A DNA stretch of 64,000 bases from Xenopus tropicalis (taxonomy: Eukaryota > Chordata > Amphibia > Anura > Pipidae): the NCBI RefSeq assembly GCF_000004195.4, contig NC_030678.2, positions 152,807,547 through 152,871,546 of the forward strand, written 5' to 3'. Below are positions 1-12,603 of this stretch, piece after piece (within the stretch, counting starts at the first letter, position 1; the number at the start of each line of letters is the position of its first letter). Made by a program: the position numbers and the translations under genes. The notes below the pieces were generated by a model. That model had not been told where the DNA came from. It worked only from the letters and a program-made list of their open reading frames with translations, and did no database searches.

Positions 1-718
1 CAGGGCACAAAAAAGGGATTCTGGATGAATTCTTAACCTGACATCATCCACCGTGCCAAGCAGACAAGCCTCAGGTATGGGTATGTTGTATGGCTAAAAA
101 GTTTTGTTTTGTATGTATGGTAGCATCCTTGGGCAAAATGACTGAATAGGACAGATGAGATGGAGGTTAACTGATTCATTTAGGCTTTTCAGAATGTAAC
201 AAGTACCACTAGATGCTGCTTTATTGTGTAAATAGAATCACATTGGCACTTCTTTCCAAGACAAGCTGGCTGGATATGACAGGAGTTTTAGTACACAGTT
301 AACTGCCACTAATGCTCTCTCCACCCATACACACGTCCCCGATGCTCTTGTTTTTGATATTTTTTTTTTCTCTTGCTTATAGCCTATGGCTATGTTCAGG
401 CTCTGGCATGAACAGGTTCAGCTTGAGCTGTCTGAATTTTTTGAAAGAGACAATGATGGAAATTAAAAACAGCTATTCTTTATTGTGTTTACTACTATTA
501 CTTCAAATGAACAGTTATCATTTGGCACTATATCTAATTTCATCTGTTCTCTCTTTTGTTATGACAGAATGACTTATGAAAAAGTTTCATGTTTAATATC
601 CCAAATTTAATCTTCAAAACAAGAAGTACAGCACTGTACTTAGCCTATACTATGTAATTATCTTATGTAACATCATGAATAAGAACAATTTTCTAACGCA
701 GAACTGCCAGAACCCTCT
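1..718. other. AT-rich stretch, nothing recognised
   Basis: I see no coding signal, splice-site pair, tandem array or recognisable transposon end. The short open frames here lack protein-like composition. Confidence 0.5.
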
Positions 719-1012
719 GTGAAGTGAGACGATCTGTCACAAGTTGTTCTCTTCGGTTGCTTACAGTTTACCACATTCTGCTTAGATATTGGTCCCTGTC
801 CCACTGGATCTTACAATCTAAGGTACCATTCATATTAACACAACACATATATGTCAGCTTCATCAGGAGACATACTGTCCGTATGTTTTTGACGTGTGGG
901 AGAAAAATCTTGCAGACACGGGAAACATACAAACTCCTTGTGGATATAGTTGGAACTGAAATCAGGTCCCTTATGCTGCAAGGCAACCACTAAACCAGTC
1001 TGACGCCCCTAT
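719..1012. repeat. Interspersed repeat fragment ('tacaatctaa ... aaactccttg' family)
   Basis: It carries the landmarks of a common frog dispersed repeat: 'cttacaatctaagg' near 808, 'gtgtgggag' near 894, 'catacaaactccttg' near 927 and 'ctgcaaggcaaccactaa' near 975. The same landmarks recur at 25835-26010 and 56440-56800. Old and diverged; exact family not assigned. Confidence 0.55.
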
Positions 1013-2449
1013 GTAAATATACTGGAAGCCTATAGCTATACTTTTTTACATGTTTTGACAAGTCTTTGATTTTATTCAGTTAACAAATATGTCCTGTGAC
1101 TGATGCAGAAAGAGCCAAGCAAGGCAAACAAGAATTAGACATTTATGATGTTTGCAAGAGCAGATGGGTTGAATTTTATAGCATAGTCCTGGTTGCCCTG
1201 ATTTACATGGAAGCAATAGGGAAAATATATTTTTTAATAACCGCTAAATGTGGCCCTTAGTGGTGATAGATGCCAGTGCAGAGCAAAGACCACTTTATTG
1301 ATATTTAGGGACTGTGTAGATATTGCACCAAATCCATTAAAAGCTATTGTAGACAAATGAAATGCAGTGTGTAGCACATTCTTCTATGAATCCAACAGTA
1401 ATATGCTGATAGACAGGAGGCATGAGTGATATGATGCAGTGCAAGTATAAACTAGTGCACCTTGATTGCTTTCCAAGAAGTTTTTTCAGGAGTTATTCGT
1501 AGTAGTTATAGTAGTATATGATGCATAAGATTACCCCACTCAGTGTATGAAGTAAGAGATTAGCGTGAGAGATAAATGAACCTGGGGCTGTTTTTCAGCA
1601 ACATGGGACCTAGGGCAACTCCAATATGAGTACCTGGAATGTAACATGTTCTAATAATGCAGTTTCTACAACTAAAAAATGTCAAAAATATCATCAACGG
1701 AAGAGTGATCAAAGGGACCCCCCTTAATAAATAAGCCTCTCTTCCATTTCCTAAAGCTAGCTTTTTAGGAAAAACCTTTGTTAAATACCCAAGATTCAAG
1801 TGAAACACTGAAATCTATGGCTGTTGGATATATCCTTGGAAAAATATTTTGATAGATAATTTGAGTGCAGTTTCACCTGTCAATTACTACTTGGATTCCT
1901 AAAAGAAATAAAACTCTAACTCAATAATAAATTCAGCCATGTCATTCATATCCAACACCATTCAAACAATGGCAATATGCAAAAATAAATCACACTCGTT
2001 ATAATCATCTATGTGTTTAGAGATGACCAAACGGGTTAGGGTTTCTGGCCCCAAGCAATTATGCTTGAGTACCATGTAGCAATAAAAAACACAAACATTT
2101 TTAGAACCCCTATTCCATGCCTTCAAAGTCTACAGACCCCTGCGGACACAATCAATGTTTTCTCCGCAAAGCCACAAATGGGGATTTTAGTCCCCAAGGA
2201 GATGGAGGTCTTACATTAGTGGCATGTATAAAAGGTTACATAGCAGCAATTTAAAATAGGAGAGAATGGATGGAAAAGAAGAGAAGGCATACAGAGGATA
2301 GGAAAACAGGGGAACAGAGAGATCACAGTATGAAGGAATTGGGGTAGGGAATTGATAGGTGAAAATACTGTACATACAAATAATGATGAGGGAAAATTTG
2401 GATTTTGCGAAAAAAGTTTTGTGAAACTGCCACAAAAATTCACAGAGTG
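1013..2449. other. No feature recognised
   Basis: Unique-looking AT-rich sequence. Small open frames on the minus strand have no start context, splice sites or domain-like composition. Confidence 0.45.
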
Positions 2450-2545
2450 AAGAAAAAGTTGCAGTCACATCAAAAAAGTTGTAGTCGCATCAAATAGGTT
2501 GCGGTTGCGTCAAAATTTGTGGTCGCATTAAAAGAGTCACTCGCT
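2450..2545. repeat. Short degenerate tandem repeat, about 22-bp unit
   Basis: About four diverged copies of a unit like 'agttgcagtcacatcaaa' follow one another, drifting through 'agttgtagtcgcatcaaa' and 'ggttgcggttgcgtcaaa'. No function inferred. Confidence 0.5.
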
Positions 2546-3317
2546 AGCCGCATTTCACTACATTTTTATATTCACTTATAATTACATACAAATATGTATT
2601 ATTTACTAATCTTAGCCTCCTATTTTTATGCTACTGTTGTATTGTAAACCTACATGTTCTACCCACTGGCAGTAAAAATAAGGATTTTTGTTCTAACCCA
2701 TTAATCAGGCGTTACCAGAATTAACTTCCCAAGGCTCCGTCTATCTTCCCCGTCCTGCGCGTTTCTCCTTTGGCCTCCAGCTCTGTGCATACCTGATAAG
2801 CTCACAGTAAAATGAGCTACGAGTTTGCTCTTTCCTAGGTTTCATTCTTGGTTTTTTTCTCCTCAAGATGTCCTTAGATGTCTTTACAAATATTTCTTAG
2901 CGAAGGTTTTCAATTTACAGACAAGCTATGTGAAAATGATGAAGCGACACAGTAGCCAGAGGCTTGACTTTGGCCTTACAGCGGCAAGTGCACGTGTGAA
3001 TTTAAAAAAAGGGTGACGCCAGGTGTTCATTATGAAGATCCCGCAAAAGCACCTTGTTAGGGCAGTGGCTTATTAATCATCATCAAATAGATTTTTCAAA
3101 AATGTGAAGTACTAGACACTTGCTTAGATTCATCAAAGGACACTGAAACTTACCTTTGGATTTTTGTAAAGAACATTATAAATCAAGTATTTGAAAATAT
3201 GAGGCTCTCTAGATGTTAAGGAACTACAACTCCCATTATAGCATCATTGACTCTATCTTCATAAAACTTGCACTGCACGTGCAAGTGGGCAACTCTCCTT
3301 GACTGTTGGCTATGGGC
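2546..3317. other. No feature recognised
   Basis: AT-rich sequence without coding, repeat or RNA signal. A 63-codon open frame at 2825 shows no splice or protein-family support. Confidence 0.4.
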
Positions 3318-3430
3318 ACTATAGGGGGGGTTGTTTTCTCTGGAAAAAAAGGCACTTGCGAGGGGACATGATTACTTTGTACAAGTACATTAGAGGTGAT
3401 TATAGGCAGATAAGGAATGTTCTCATGCAG
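3318..3430 (+). mobile_element. CR1/L2-type LINE fragment, ORF2 C-terminal region
   Basis: The stretch from 'ttgttttctctggaaa' to 'gcagataaggaatgttct' matches 14902-14992 of the better preserved LINE copy almost base for base. It is the part coding for the segment after reverse transcriptase ([19 protein letters not shown] in the better copy). Here it is broken by an extra A run and is truncated both ways. The 34-bp array follows directly. Confidence 0.75.
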
Positions 3431-4294
3431 AGATAGGTCAGTATGGGTCTGTATGTGAGTGTATAGATAGGTCAGTATGGGTCTGTATGTGAGTGTATAG
3501 ATAGGTCAGTGTGGGTCTGTATGTGAGTGGATAGATAGGTCAGTATGGGTCTGTATGTGAGTGGATAGATAGGTCAGTATGGGTCTGTATGTGAGTGTAT
3601 AGATAGGTCAGTGTGGGTCTGTATGTGAGTGTATAGATGGGTCTGTATGTGAGTGGATAGATAGGTCAGTATGGGTCTGTATGTGAGTGGATAGATAGGT
3701 CAGTATGGGTCTGTATGTGAGTGTATAGATAGGTCAGTATGGGTCTGTATGTGAGTGGATAGACAGGTCAGTATGGGTCTGTATGTGAGTGTATAGATAG
3801 GTCAGTATGGGTCTGTATGTGAGTGGATAGACAGGTCAGTATGGGTCTGTATGTGAGTGTATAGATAGGTCAGTGTGGGTCTGTATGTGAGTGGATAGAT
3901 AGGTCAGTATGGGTCTGTATGTGAGTGGATAGATAGGTCAGTATGGGTCTGTATGTGAGTGGATAGATAGGTCAGTATGGGTCTGTATGTGAGTCTATAA
4001 ATAGGTCAGTGTGGTTCTGTATGTGAGTGTATAGATAGGTCAGTATGGGTCTGTATGTGAGTGGATAGACAGGTCAGTATGGGTCTGTATGTGAGTGTAT
4101 AGATAGGTCAGTATGGGTCTGTATGTGAGTGGATAGATAGGTCAGTGTGGGTCTGTATGTGAGTGGATAGATAGGTCAGTGTGGGTCTGTATGTGAGTGT
4201 ATAGATAGGTCAGTATGGGTCTGTATGTGAGTGGATAGATAGGTCAGTATGGGTCTGTATGTGAGTGTATAGATAGGTCAGTATGGGTCTGTAT
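3431..4294. repeat. 34-bp minisatellite, about 25 copies
   Basis: The unit is agataggtcagtatggg followed by tctgtatgtgagtgtat, 34 bp. Copies differ mainly at two or three positions (gtgtat/gtggat, agtatggg/agtgtggg, agatag/agacag); one copy near 3636 has lost 12 bp. The unit closely matches the LINE 3' region at 15256-15290, so the array seems to have grown from that element. Confidence 0.95.
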
Positions 4295-5250
4295 CAAGCT
4301 TTATTTCACCTTTTGATAAACATGCCCCTTTAACATTAAAACCCAGTATGATTATTTCTACCAACATGGATTCTTGCAGTTAAGTTACCATCAGATACAA
4401 GGTACTGTTATACAAAGTACTGGAGGTGAAATATGTTTTGTTTAAAATGTTCACATTAGTAATAAAGTTGGTTGAGGAATGGAATAAGAAAGAATGTGGC
4501 CTTTTTGGCAGTGAAAGAGACAGGAACAGCAGCTTTTGGTAGGTAAAGGTAGGCCTACAAGAGGAGCAGGGGAACCCTGATGAAGGCACTAGAGACTGTC
4601 AGATAAGTTGGTTTCATTAATGAGTCTTTTAAGTGTCTCCTTCTATTTTACAAATGGGTTTACCTTTCCCATTAGAGCGAATTGTTTTTTATTCAGTTTG
4701 TGTGCTTAGAATAAAGCAACATTGCTTTCCCATCTCATTGTCATTGGCAAATAACATATTTATTGGGCAACCCTATTTCCAAAAAAGTTGGAACACCATG
4801 TAAAATGTAAATAAAAATAGAATAGGATGGATGTGCAATCACTTGTACACCTATTTTTAATTGTAAATAGTACAAAGACAACATATCATCATAGTGTGGG
4901 CATATGGTGCACACAAAAGTGACATTTGCAATATTTGACCTGGGCCCAGGCTTTAAATGGGCCTATTTATTGAAAGACAAAGGATATATTAGCTTGTGTT
5001 ATAGTTATTTTTAGTTCTATTTTTAGTTCTATTTAATAGCAACATTTGTGTGATCTTAGTAATTTCCTCCCAAGACACATACTATTGGGGGTTATAAACA
5101 TATATGCAATAGAATAGAAGCAAGCACACTGAAATTACATCTCTTCCATTAAAGTCATTTATTGTAAGTTATACTGTGCAAATAGTGTGTGACATGCACA
5201 ACATTTTGGGATCCCCTGCCTTTTTTTCCTTGGGTCCTCCCTTCCTCATA
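4295..5250. other. No feature recognised
   Basis: AT-rich, no splice-bounded frame, no tandem array. A 69-codon minus-strand frame at 4380-4589 is low complexity (Ser/Phe/Leu) and is not supported. Confidence 0.4.
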
Positions 5251-5706
5251 TTAAAGGAGAACTATTGCCCCAGAAAGAATACATAACCAACAGACAGTTT
5301 GTATCATATTATATGGTCTATTAAAGACTCTTACCAAACTGGAATATACAGTATATATATATATTGCTAAATATTGCCCTTTTACATCTTTTCCCTTTAG
5401 CCGCCATTTAGTGATGGGCTGTGTGCTCCCTCAATGATCAACTGACAGGAAATAATGCAGCTCTAACTGTAACAGGAAGTAGCGTGGAGTAAAAGACCTT
5501 TAAAAAAGAACTTTGGCTGATGTGACTTTGTTCCTGTGCGCCATAATTTGTATGATTCCAGGGGCGGCCTTATCACTTAAAATGGCAATTTTCAAATGGC
5601 ACATACTTCTATAAAGTTATTTATTTAGCTGGGTTTAGCATTTGAGCTATTTCATGCAATATATTTGATAGAGATCTGTATTGTCAGGGGGTATAGTTTC
5701 CTTTAA
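5251..5706. mobile_element. T2-like MITE with TTAA target duplication
   Basis: Left end ttaaaggagaactat and right end tatagtttcctttaa are inverted repeats with TTAA at both outer edges, as in the TTAAAGG-type T2 MITEs of Xenopus (piggyBac-like target preference, established for the family). It is about 456 bp, has no transposase and holds a short TA run near 5350. Non-autonomous. Confidence 0.85.
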
Positions 5707-6971
5707 GACCAATACACATCCTGCTTAACTATTTGGCAGTTATATGCAGTCTATGAAGTAGAGTATTTCCAAAATAGCCATTGAGATGTTTATAATTGTT
5801 TGGATTTACAAGGGTAAAGTGGGAAAGCCAGTACAGAACATATTTAACATTGTTTTCATTCCTTTTTAGTTGATGTTTTGCTAAATGAAGGCATTATAAA
5901 AGTACCCAAACACAACTGACACTGCCCATGCTAAGTGCCAAGCACTGTTATGGGATTAATCTGGAGGTGTTTTTCAACAAATGGAAGCCTTTACAAGCCA
6001 CAGTACAACTGCACTTTGTTGTAATCTGATCAGGAATGTAAAGTTGAATCCAGGTGCTTCAGGTTATACTAGGTTATTGTGCGAGTGTCAGTGGGATGTG
6101 GTGTTTGGCCGAGTCCTTAGCATGAGCTCATACCAACTGATATATCTGTTTTCTTCTGACTGCAGTTCCTTCTGGGGGGGGGGAAAGAAAGAATAATGAA
6201 AATTATTGTTTATAGTTATGTGTTAATGACTTTCCAGTATTAAGTTCCCATCAATGGGGCAGCATTTTCTGCTAGGAACCTAAAAATCCATATTATTAAG
6301 AATCTTTTCAACGTTGGGAAAATATGCATATATAGGCATAGAACATTTATTTATTATAGGAGCTGCCATGTTGTTTTATTCTTCAAACACATACAATGGT
6401 TGTAGATTGATGGTGCTGTTCTGCTGCATTTCAAGGACAATTGGCTGTAACAGGGGAAACAGTTTGCCCAATAACCTAAAGAAGATGTTGACTTTCCTTA
6501 TTTTTATATCTCTAGACCAGTAAAATCTACATGGTTGCTACGGGTTACTGGAACATAATTTACATAATTATCAATATGACAGCCCTTGTTCTTCTCAGGG
6601 TTTACTTGTACTCAATAATTGTATTGCCGAGTAAAACAAGTGCATCCCATCTATGCGACCCTGGGAATCTATGTATACTTGTATATTTTTATATATGTAT
6701 TTGTCAGAACAGGCAGCATGGCAGGTTTCATTAAAATAAATAAATAGTAGCCTGGAGATAACTTGAATATATCTGGGTGGAATCATTTATGATTTACTAT
6801 AAAATCCTAAAAAAATAAAATACATACAAACAGGTGTATACTTTCCCTTTAAACCATTGGCTGACAAGGTTTTTAATCTTGCACATGGAACATGATGTTT
6901 TACTTCTCTGCTTTAAAAGTTATTGACACTTTTTGTGCTTGCATGGGGGAAACTGTTGCATTCGTGACATG
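5707..6971. other. No feature recognised
   Basis: AT-rich with a G run near 6175. Several 60-70 codon frames occur, but none has protein-like composition or splice sites. Confidence 0.4.
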
Positions 6972-7064
6972 TAATATATGTATGGGAGCCCTTATCCAGA
7001 AACCTTTGAATTATAGGAAGATCCTCAGATCCTAAAAATTCTGGATAATAGATCCTATACCTTT
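6972..7064. mobile_element. Short MITE copy, GTATAGGATC/TTATCCAGAA family
   Basis: Only the two ends remain: 'gtatgggagcccttatccag' on the left and 'attctggataatagatccta' on the right, with little between them. This family recurs at 8.1, 10.7, 12.6, 24.5, 43.6, 43.9/49.5, 54.2 and 63.3 kb. Confidence 0.75.
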
Positions 7065-7128
7065 ACTCTGTTGGTAACTTATTTAGCAATGTAAACACTA
7101 GTGATCAGGAGGCTCAGCTGGTGCAGAT

Positions 7129-7447
7129 TAAAGCTAGTTATACACAGGCAGATTTAAGATACCAATTTGGACCCACAAACCCAAAAAAGTCAGCAGCTTA
7201 TCTGCCCTTTTATGGGCCCTACCGACTGCCTCTCTAACAGATATCTGGCAAAAATTGGGCAAAAAAAAAATCAGACAAAAACCATATCACTGCATGTTAT
7301 TATCCAATCATTGAACCAGCGGACAAAATATCAGATCAGTTCAATTTGGTGCAAAATGTAGGTGGCCAAATCAAAAAGATAAAGATAGTAAAGATCCAGT
7401 CATTTGGTGAACTTGCCAAACAAGCAGATGTGTGTGGCCAGCTTCAA
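7129..7447. mobile_element. MITE with 'gctggccacac'-type ends
   Basis: The left end 'agctagttatacacagg' and right end 'tgtgtggccagcttc' are imperfect inverted repeats. The same end type occurs at 9301-9804, 27234-27573 and 27939-28172. No transposase; non-autonomous. Confidence 0.6.
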
Positions 7448-7677
7448 ACAAATGTGTTGATGTTGGAAACTAATAAATATATGTTTCTAAATGTCATGGA
7501 TAACATAAGACTGTTAAAATAATAGCAGACGGTAATCTGGTGACAGTATCGCCTTAGTTGATAGAAAGACATTTTACACAAGCTGAATTCTACCCATAAC
7601 TGACACTCCAGAGACCCTCCCTCCTATCCTTCTCTCTTCTACTTCTTCAAATAATCCGCCTGGTGCTTGTGTAGGCA

Positions 7678-7887
7678 GTGCTTCCCTCGGGCATTCTAAC
7701 ACATAGTTTTGTTGACAGAGTTCTTCTGCTGCATGCAAGGCTAACATGCATTATATTGGGGATCTACTACAACTTTCTATTAAACTTTAATTCCCCCAAA
7801 CCTCTTCATCTACCCACTCTGATCCGACTGCAGTTACAAATCACTGGCATGGATGCTAGGAGATCTAGTGACAACACTCTGAAGCAG
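7678..7887 (+). other. Possible 5' non-coding exon of the 17-kb gene
   Basis: A strong splice donor, CAG|GTAAGTG, lies at 7888. Joined to the acceptor before 16987, the 13-codon frame from ATG 7849 runs in frame into the 16987 exon and ends at TAA 17059-17061, so it would form part of a uORF and not the main protein. The exon's 5' boundary is unknown; I see no clear TATA box or CpG island. The donor may be chance. Confidence 0.25.
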
Positions 7888-8097
7888 GTAAGTGCTTATC
7901 CTCTCATTCATATGCATGGAGGCAGTAGTGTTTGTTACGAGATGTGGGTGTATTGGTGATTGCTTTATTATCAATACAGAAACGATGTTTGCTCAAGTTC
8001 TTTGGGCTGACATTTTAAGGGTCGTTACTAAGATTCAGTGAAAGACATTTATTTTATGAAAAGTGGTGGATTCATTGTAACGTGATTCGATATTATA

Positions 8098-8310
8098 CAG
8101 GTATAGGATCTATCCAGAATGCTTGGGACCTGGGGATTTCCAGATAAGGGGTCTTTCTGTATTTTGGATCACCATACCCTGCCCGATAAAACATTTAAAC
8201 ATAAAAATAAACCCAACAGGATTTTCTGTCACCAATTCATGCAGCTCAGTTACAATCAAGTTCAAGGTACTGTTTTATTATATAGAGTGAATAGAAATGA
8301 TTTAAAGATA
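8098..8310. mobile_element. Truncated MITE copy, GTATAGGATC family
   Basis: Begins 'acaggtataggatctatcca' and runs through the family's interior ('taaacccaacaggatt', 'aaggtactgttttatta'), then stops at about 8310 without the other terminus. Confidence 0.75.
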
Positions 8311-9300
8311 ATAACTATTTGCTTAAATAGAATAATATGGAAAATAACATTCTTATATTTCTGGATAGAAGGTGTCCTGTTCATACCATCCCATACCTGC
8401 GCTGCATATCCCTGTACTTATATGTATATGCAATAACAATGTGAAAATATGAATATATGTTCTAACGAATTCATTAAAATGTATCCAGAATAAGAGATAT
8501 ATTCATCAGACGTAAATGAAATATGTTACCCTTTAGGGAACACTACAGAACCTTCATACATATACACATTTCACAGCCACTTATTTGGATTCCCCTCATC
8601 AGGGGCCCCTTTGAAAGCAGAACTTAAAAGCAAATATTCCTTTCAAAGACAGTTGTCTAGTGTACAAATATGGTATTTGCCAAGTCCATAGGATTTCTTT
8701 TCTTTACCACGCATGGAAAAAAGTGATTTATGGAGCAGTGGCTTCACACGAGAATATATGCTCATTTTGATATATTAGTGTAAAGTTGTAAACGCTGTAT
8801 TCTGTAATCATCCTGAAACACTTGAAAAAGAAAGAAACGAACAAGGCTGTAAAAATTCTACATTAAATCTATAAATAAACCTGAGACCGAACCTATAAAA
8901 AAATAAAGCAACCTAGCTGAAACCTGCCAAGGCTTTTTGCTATTCATGCAGACATAAACTGAAATACTGTTATCACTTCCCAACTGTGCCCACAGTTATA
9001 AAATAGTGTACATAAAATAAAATGACTCATTCGCAGGTCCAAACTTATTTCTACATAAATATAAATATTTATATAAGTCTTAGAATACAAAAGTACAAGT
9101 TATTAAGTGCATACTGCTTAGTGTTATGTACTTTTGGATATCCTCAGCACAACTGTAAATGCTAGAAAGATGTGGTTTGGTTTAATCAGATTTTGCTTAT
9201 CTTTTTTATCTCAACAACTGCGCTGCTAACGGATCATTGTAAAATCCCCAAAATTAATCTTACTGGGTCTATTTAGGCTAAGGACCCCCCATGAAATGAG
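8311..9300. other. No feature recognised
   Basis: AT-rich sequence without visible exon, array or transposon end. Confidence 0.4.
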
Positions 9301-9804
9301 TTAAGGTGGCCATACACAAGGTCAAGGTCGCCAAGCGAGCAGATCTTCTCCTGATATCCCCTGGGGCCAAGTGATCGAATTAGAATGGCAAGTATAGGCG
9401 CCGTTGGTTGGGGGCCGCATCAATGAGACGATGCAGTCCCCAATCCGACAGAAAAATCAAACCTGCCCGATCGAGATCTGGCCAATTTCAGGCCAGATGT
9501 TGGTGGGGGAAGCCTGTTGTTCGTACCCATACACGGGCAGATGAGCTGCTGAATCGGTCCGATATCAGCAGGTAGCAGTGCCGGGCCTAGCTGACCAGGT
9601 GCCCTAGGCAACCTGGTCGGCTTCCCCCCCCCCGTGTTCCGGGGCCGCTGCAGTGTGAGGATAGGGTACAGAAGTAGAGGTAGGTAAAAGCAGAGGTATC
9701 TGCATGGCACCCCCCCACCATTGCGCCCTAGGTAGGTGCCTCTTCTGCCTACCCCTAGTTACAGCCCTGGTAGCTAGAATCAGCCCATGTATGGCCACCT
9801 TTAG
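9301..9804. mobile_element. MITE (TTAAGGTGGCCATACAC ends), possibly with a nested hAT-like insert
   Basis: Left ttaaggtggccatacac and right tgtatggccacctttag are inverted repeats. Inside, a GC-rich block starts at about 9575 with 'cagtgccgggcc' and closes near 9768 with 'ttacagccctg', the CAG...CTG form of hAT ends; its flanks do not give a clean 8-bp duplication. The frames across this GC-rich DNA are not genes. Confidence 0.65.
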
Positions 9805-9937
9805 TCACCCAGATAGATTGCTGCTACCACGGGCAACTAACAGCTCCTAAATGCCTTTCCACCGGCAACAATAAGAGCCGGTAGGGTGGCAGGGGTTTTG
9901 AGTGGCCTAGGGGCACCCTAGATCTAAATCTGGCCCT

Positions 9938-10092
9938 GGTAGCAATTACTTGTCACGGCTACTAAACCCCAGAAATACCCTGCCATAGACAATACTGAGA
10001 ACTGCCTCTGCTAAAACACAGGTAGAGACCATTATTAGTAAATGACCAGCATTGTCTATTTTAGTAGCCATGACAAGTAGCTGCTACCAGTA
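9938..10092. repeat. Foldback, arms about 28 bp
   Basis: The left arm 'ggtagcaattacttgtcacg' and the right arm ending 'atgacaagtagctgctacc' are inverted copies, continuing inward through 'gctactaaa'/'tttagtagc'. Probably a small MITE. Confidence 0.6.
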
Positions 10093-10244
10093 GCTCTGTC
10101 AGTAATGCTTTTTATTGCTTTCCCAACATGTTAGTTTAGAATTTGTTTAGTATTGTTACTGGTTAAAACAATTGTTCTAACGTGGCTGAAATGATTGTTT
10201 CCTAAACAATGACTGATATGAAACACTGTGCTCAAACACAAAAG

Positions 10245-10400
10245 AAGGGCACACATACTTGCTAGGTCACATCAGCCAATTAATAGACAGAGCTGCATCT
10301 TTTACACCAAGACTACTTCCTGTTATGGCTGGAGGCTGCATTTGTTTCCTGTCAGGTGATCAGTGATTGACATCACAAAACATGGCTCAACATAAAGGAT
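10245..10400. mobile_element. Fragment of T2-like MITE interior
   Basis: Shares blocks in inverted order with the interior of the element at 5251-5706: 'acatcagcca', 'gcatcttttacacc', 'tacttcctgtta', 'tttcctgtcag'. The TTAAAGG ends are not present. Confidence 0.45.
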
Positions 10401-10687
10401 GTAAAAGGAATATATTTATTAATTTTATATTATTAATGTTATATTAATAATAAATGGTTTGCAGTAAATCTACTGAAGCTTTTTTCCTACTTTTTGGATT
10501 TTTGCAGTTATATTTATTAATATGTACGGTATATACTCAATTGATTCTTTGATTTGTTACTTAATAAGATATTAATTTTCTGTTGGTTGAGTAGTCTCAA
10601 CACTTTAAGCAAGCACATCTTATTTTATGGTACTATGGCTACAGGAGGTCAAACACGTTTCTGCAGTTTTTGAATAATATATATATA

Positions 10688-11492
10688 CAGGTACAGGTAT
10701 ACAACCCGTTATCCAGAATGCTCAGGACCAAGGGTATTCCGGATAAGGAGTCTTTTCGTAATTTGGATCTCCATACCTTAAGTCTGCTAAAAAATCAATA
10801 AAACATTAATTAAACCCAATAGGATTGTTTTGCCCCAATAAGGATTATTTATATCTAATTGGGATCAATTACAATGTACTGTTTTATTATTACAGAGAAA
10901 AAGGAATCATTTAACCATGAAATAAACCCAATAGGGCTGTTCTGCCCCCAATAAGGGGTAATTATATCTTAGTTGGGATCAAGTACAGGTACTGTTTTAT
11001 TATTACAGAGAAAAGGGAATCATTTAACCATTAAATAAACCCAATAGGGCTGTTCTGCCCCCAATAAGGGGTAATTATATCTTAGTTGGGATCAAGTACA
11101 AGGTACTGTTTTATTATTACAGAGAAAAGGGAATCATTTAACCATTAAATAAACCCAATAGGGCTGTTCTGCCCCCAATAAGGGGTAATTATATCTTAGT
11201 TGGGATCAAGTACAGGTACTGTTTTATTATTACAGAGAAAAGGGAATCATTTAACCATTAAATAAACCCAATAGGGCTGTTCTGCCCCAGTAAGGATTAA
11301 TTATATCTTAGTTGGGATCAAGTACAGGTACTGTTTTATTATTACAGAGAAAAGGGAATCATTTAAATTGGAAAAAGGAAATCAGTTTTAAAATTCTGAA
11401 TTATTTGCTTATAATGGAGTCTATGGGAGACGGCTTTCTGTAATCCGGAGCTTTCTGGATAACAGGTTTCCGGATAAGGGATCCCATACCTG
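10688..11492 (-). mobile_element. MITE with about five 113-bp internal tandem repeats
   Basis: Ends are 'acccgttatccagaatgctc' on the left and 'ggataagggatcccatacct' on the right. Between them an approximately 113-bp unit ('taaacccaatagggctgttc' ... 'tatcttagttgggatcaagt' ... 'gttttattattacagagaaa') repeats head to tail with very few changes. The same unit is repeated in opposite orientation in the copy at 12604-13726 and again at 24549-25178. Strand is arbitrary, set relative to the 12.6-kb copy. Confidence 0.9.
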
Positions 11493-11537
11493 TAATATGA
11501 ATAGCTATAATTAAGCAGAAAACTAAAGCAATACATT

Positions 11538-11794
11538 CAGTGGCGTAAAAACAGAGTAAGCAGACCTCACGGTTGCGGGGGTCCCAGGAGGCAGGGGGGG
11601 TCCGGACTGCAGGGCCTGCTTCCTCCAATGGTGCATTTAAATCTCTGGCGGGATTTATAATGCAAATGGGTCTATGTAAATGCGTCAACGCTTGGAGAGG
11701 GGGACGTGGGAAGGGGGCTTGTTGCTACTCTGTGCCGGGCCCTTCCAAAGACTTTTTTCGCAGGGAAGCTCGACGCAGCGTCGTTACGCCACTA
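11538..11794. mobile_element. hAT-type MITE with 8-bp target duplication AATACATT
   Basis: The left end cagtggcgtaa and right end ttacgccacta are inverted repeats. The 8-bp direct repeat aatacatt sits at 11530-11537 and 11795-11802. The end motif and 8-bp duplication are diagnostic of hAT. The GC-rich interior has no transposase. Confidence 0.85.
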
Positions 11795-11802
11795 AATACA
11801 TT

Positions 11803-12603
11803 CATAGTAAATAATATATAAAATACCCTCAACCTCTGTTCTTCCCATATCATTATACAGTGACAGAAGTCCACACTGAAAAGCAATTAAAAATTGTGAA
11901 TTTTTAGGGCAATGGCACATGGGTAGATAAGTCTTCCACAGTTAAATCTCAGCTACCGCTAGTACATCATACAATGAAAGCAGTGGGAATTTCCCTCCCC
12001 TGCATGTTACGTATTAAGAGCACTAGTTTCTTATTGCTCTGGTAGATTATACAATGAAGGCAGCGGGTATTGGCATTACCTGGAATGAAAACCCTGAAAT
12101 AAATGGACAAAGCAGAACAGGAAGGTCTATGGCTGTGTATTAGGTAGTAAATGACACAAGAGCAATGGTATGTATATTTCACAGATATTTCCATAGTGTT
12201 TTAGAAGCAGTCCAGATTATTCAGGTTAAAAAGCTGTGGAACACAGAACACTATGACCAAAAAAAGAGGAAAATCAAGTGATAAAACCAAGTTATAAAAA
12301 CATGATAGGACTGCTGCATATTGTGGCACTTGTAGGAAACAATTTAAATATTAAAGCAGTGTCATCAGTGCCATAGCTACATTTGTAGGGCCCTTAGGGG
12401 AGCCTGCTTGCTGCTCTTTATTTTTTAGTTGAATACAACAACTAAAGATCTCCTTAGGTAGCTGGCTTGGTATGTGTGTCTATTAAATCTGAAAATGCCA
12501 ATTGTGGGTTTTCTGGGTTGGCATCGCTGCATTATTTAAACATGGCAAATATTGCTTTATTGAAATTAACTGTTATGCTTTAAAACTCACAAATATATTA
12601 TGT
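11803..12603. other. No feature recognised
   Basis: AT-rich spacer between two MITEs. The minus-strand frame at 11967-12194 has no supporting signal. Confidence 0.4.

Noticed and set aside
7678..7959. 93-codon plus-strand frame as a protein-coding gene
   Set aside because: The frame's middle is crossed by a strong donor and its first half is Leu/Phe-rich without motif. I keep only the donor as a possible non-coding exon boundary.
9420..9798. Minus-strand frames of 64-96 codons
   Set aside because: Located entirely in a GC-rich MITE between inverted ends.
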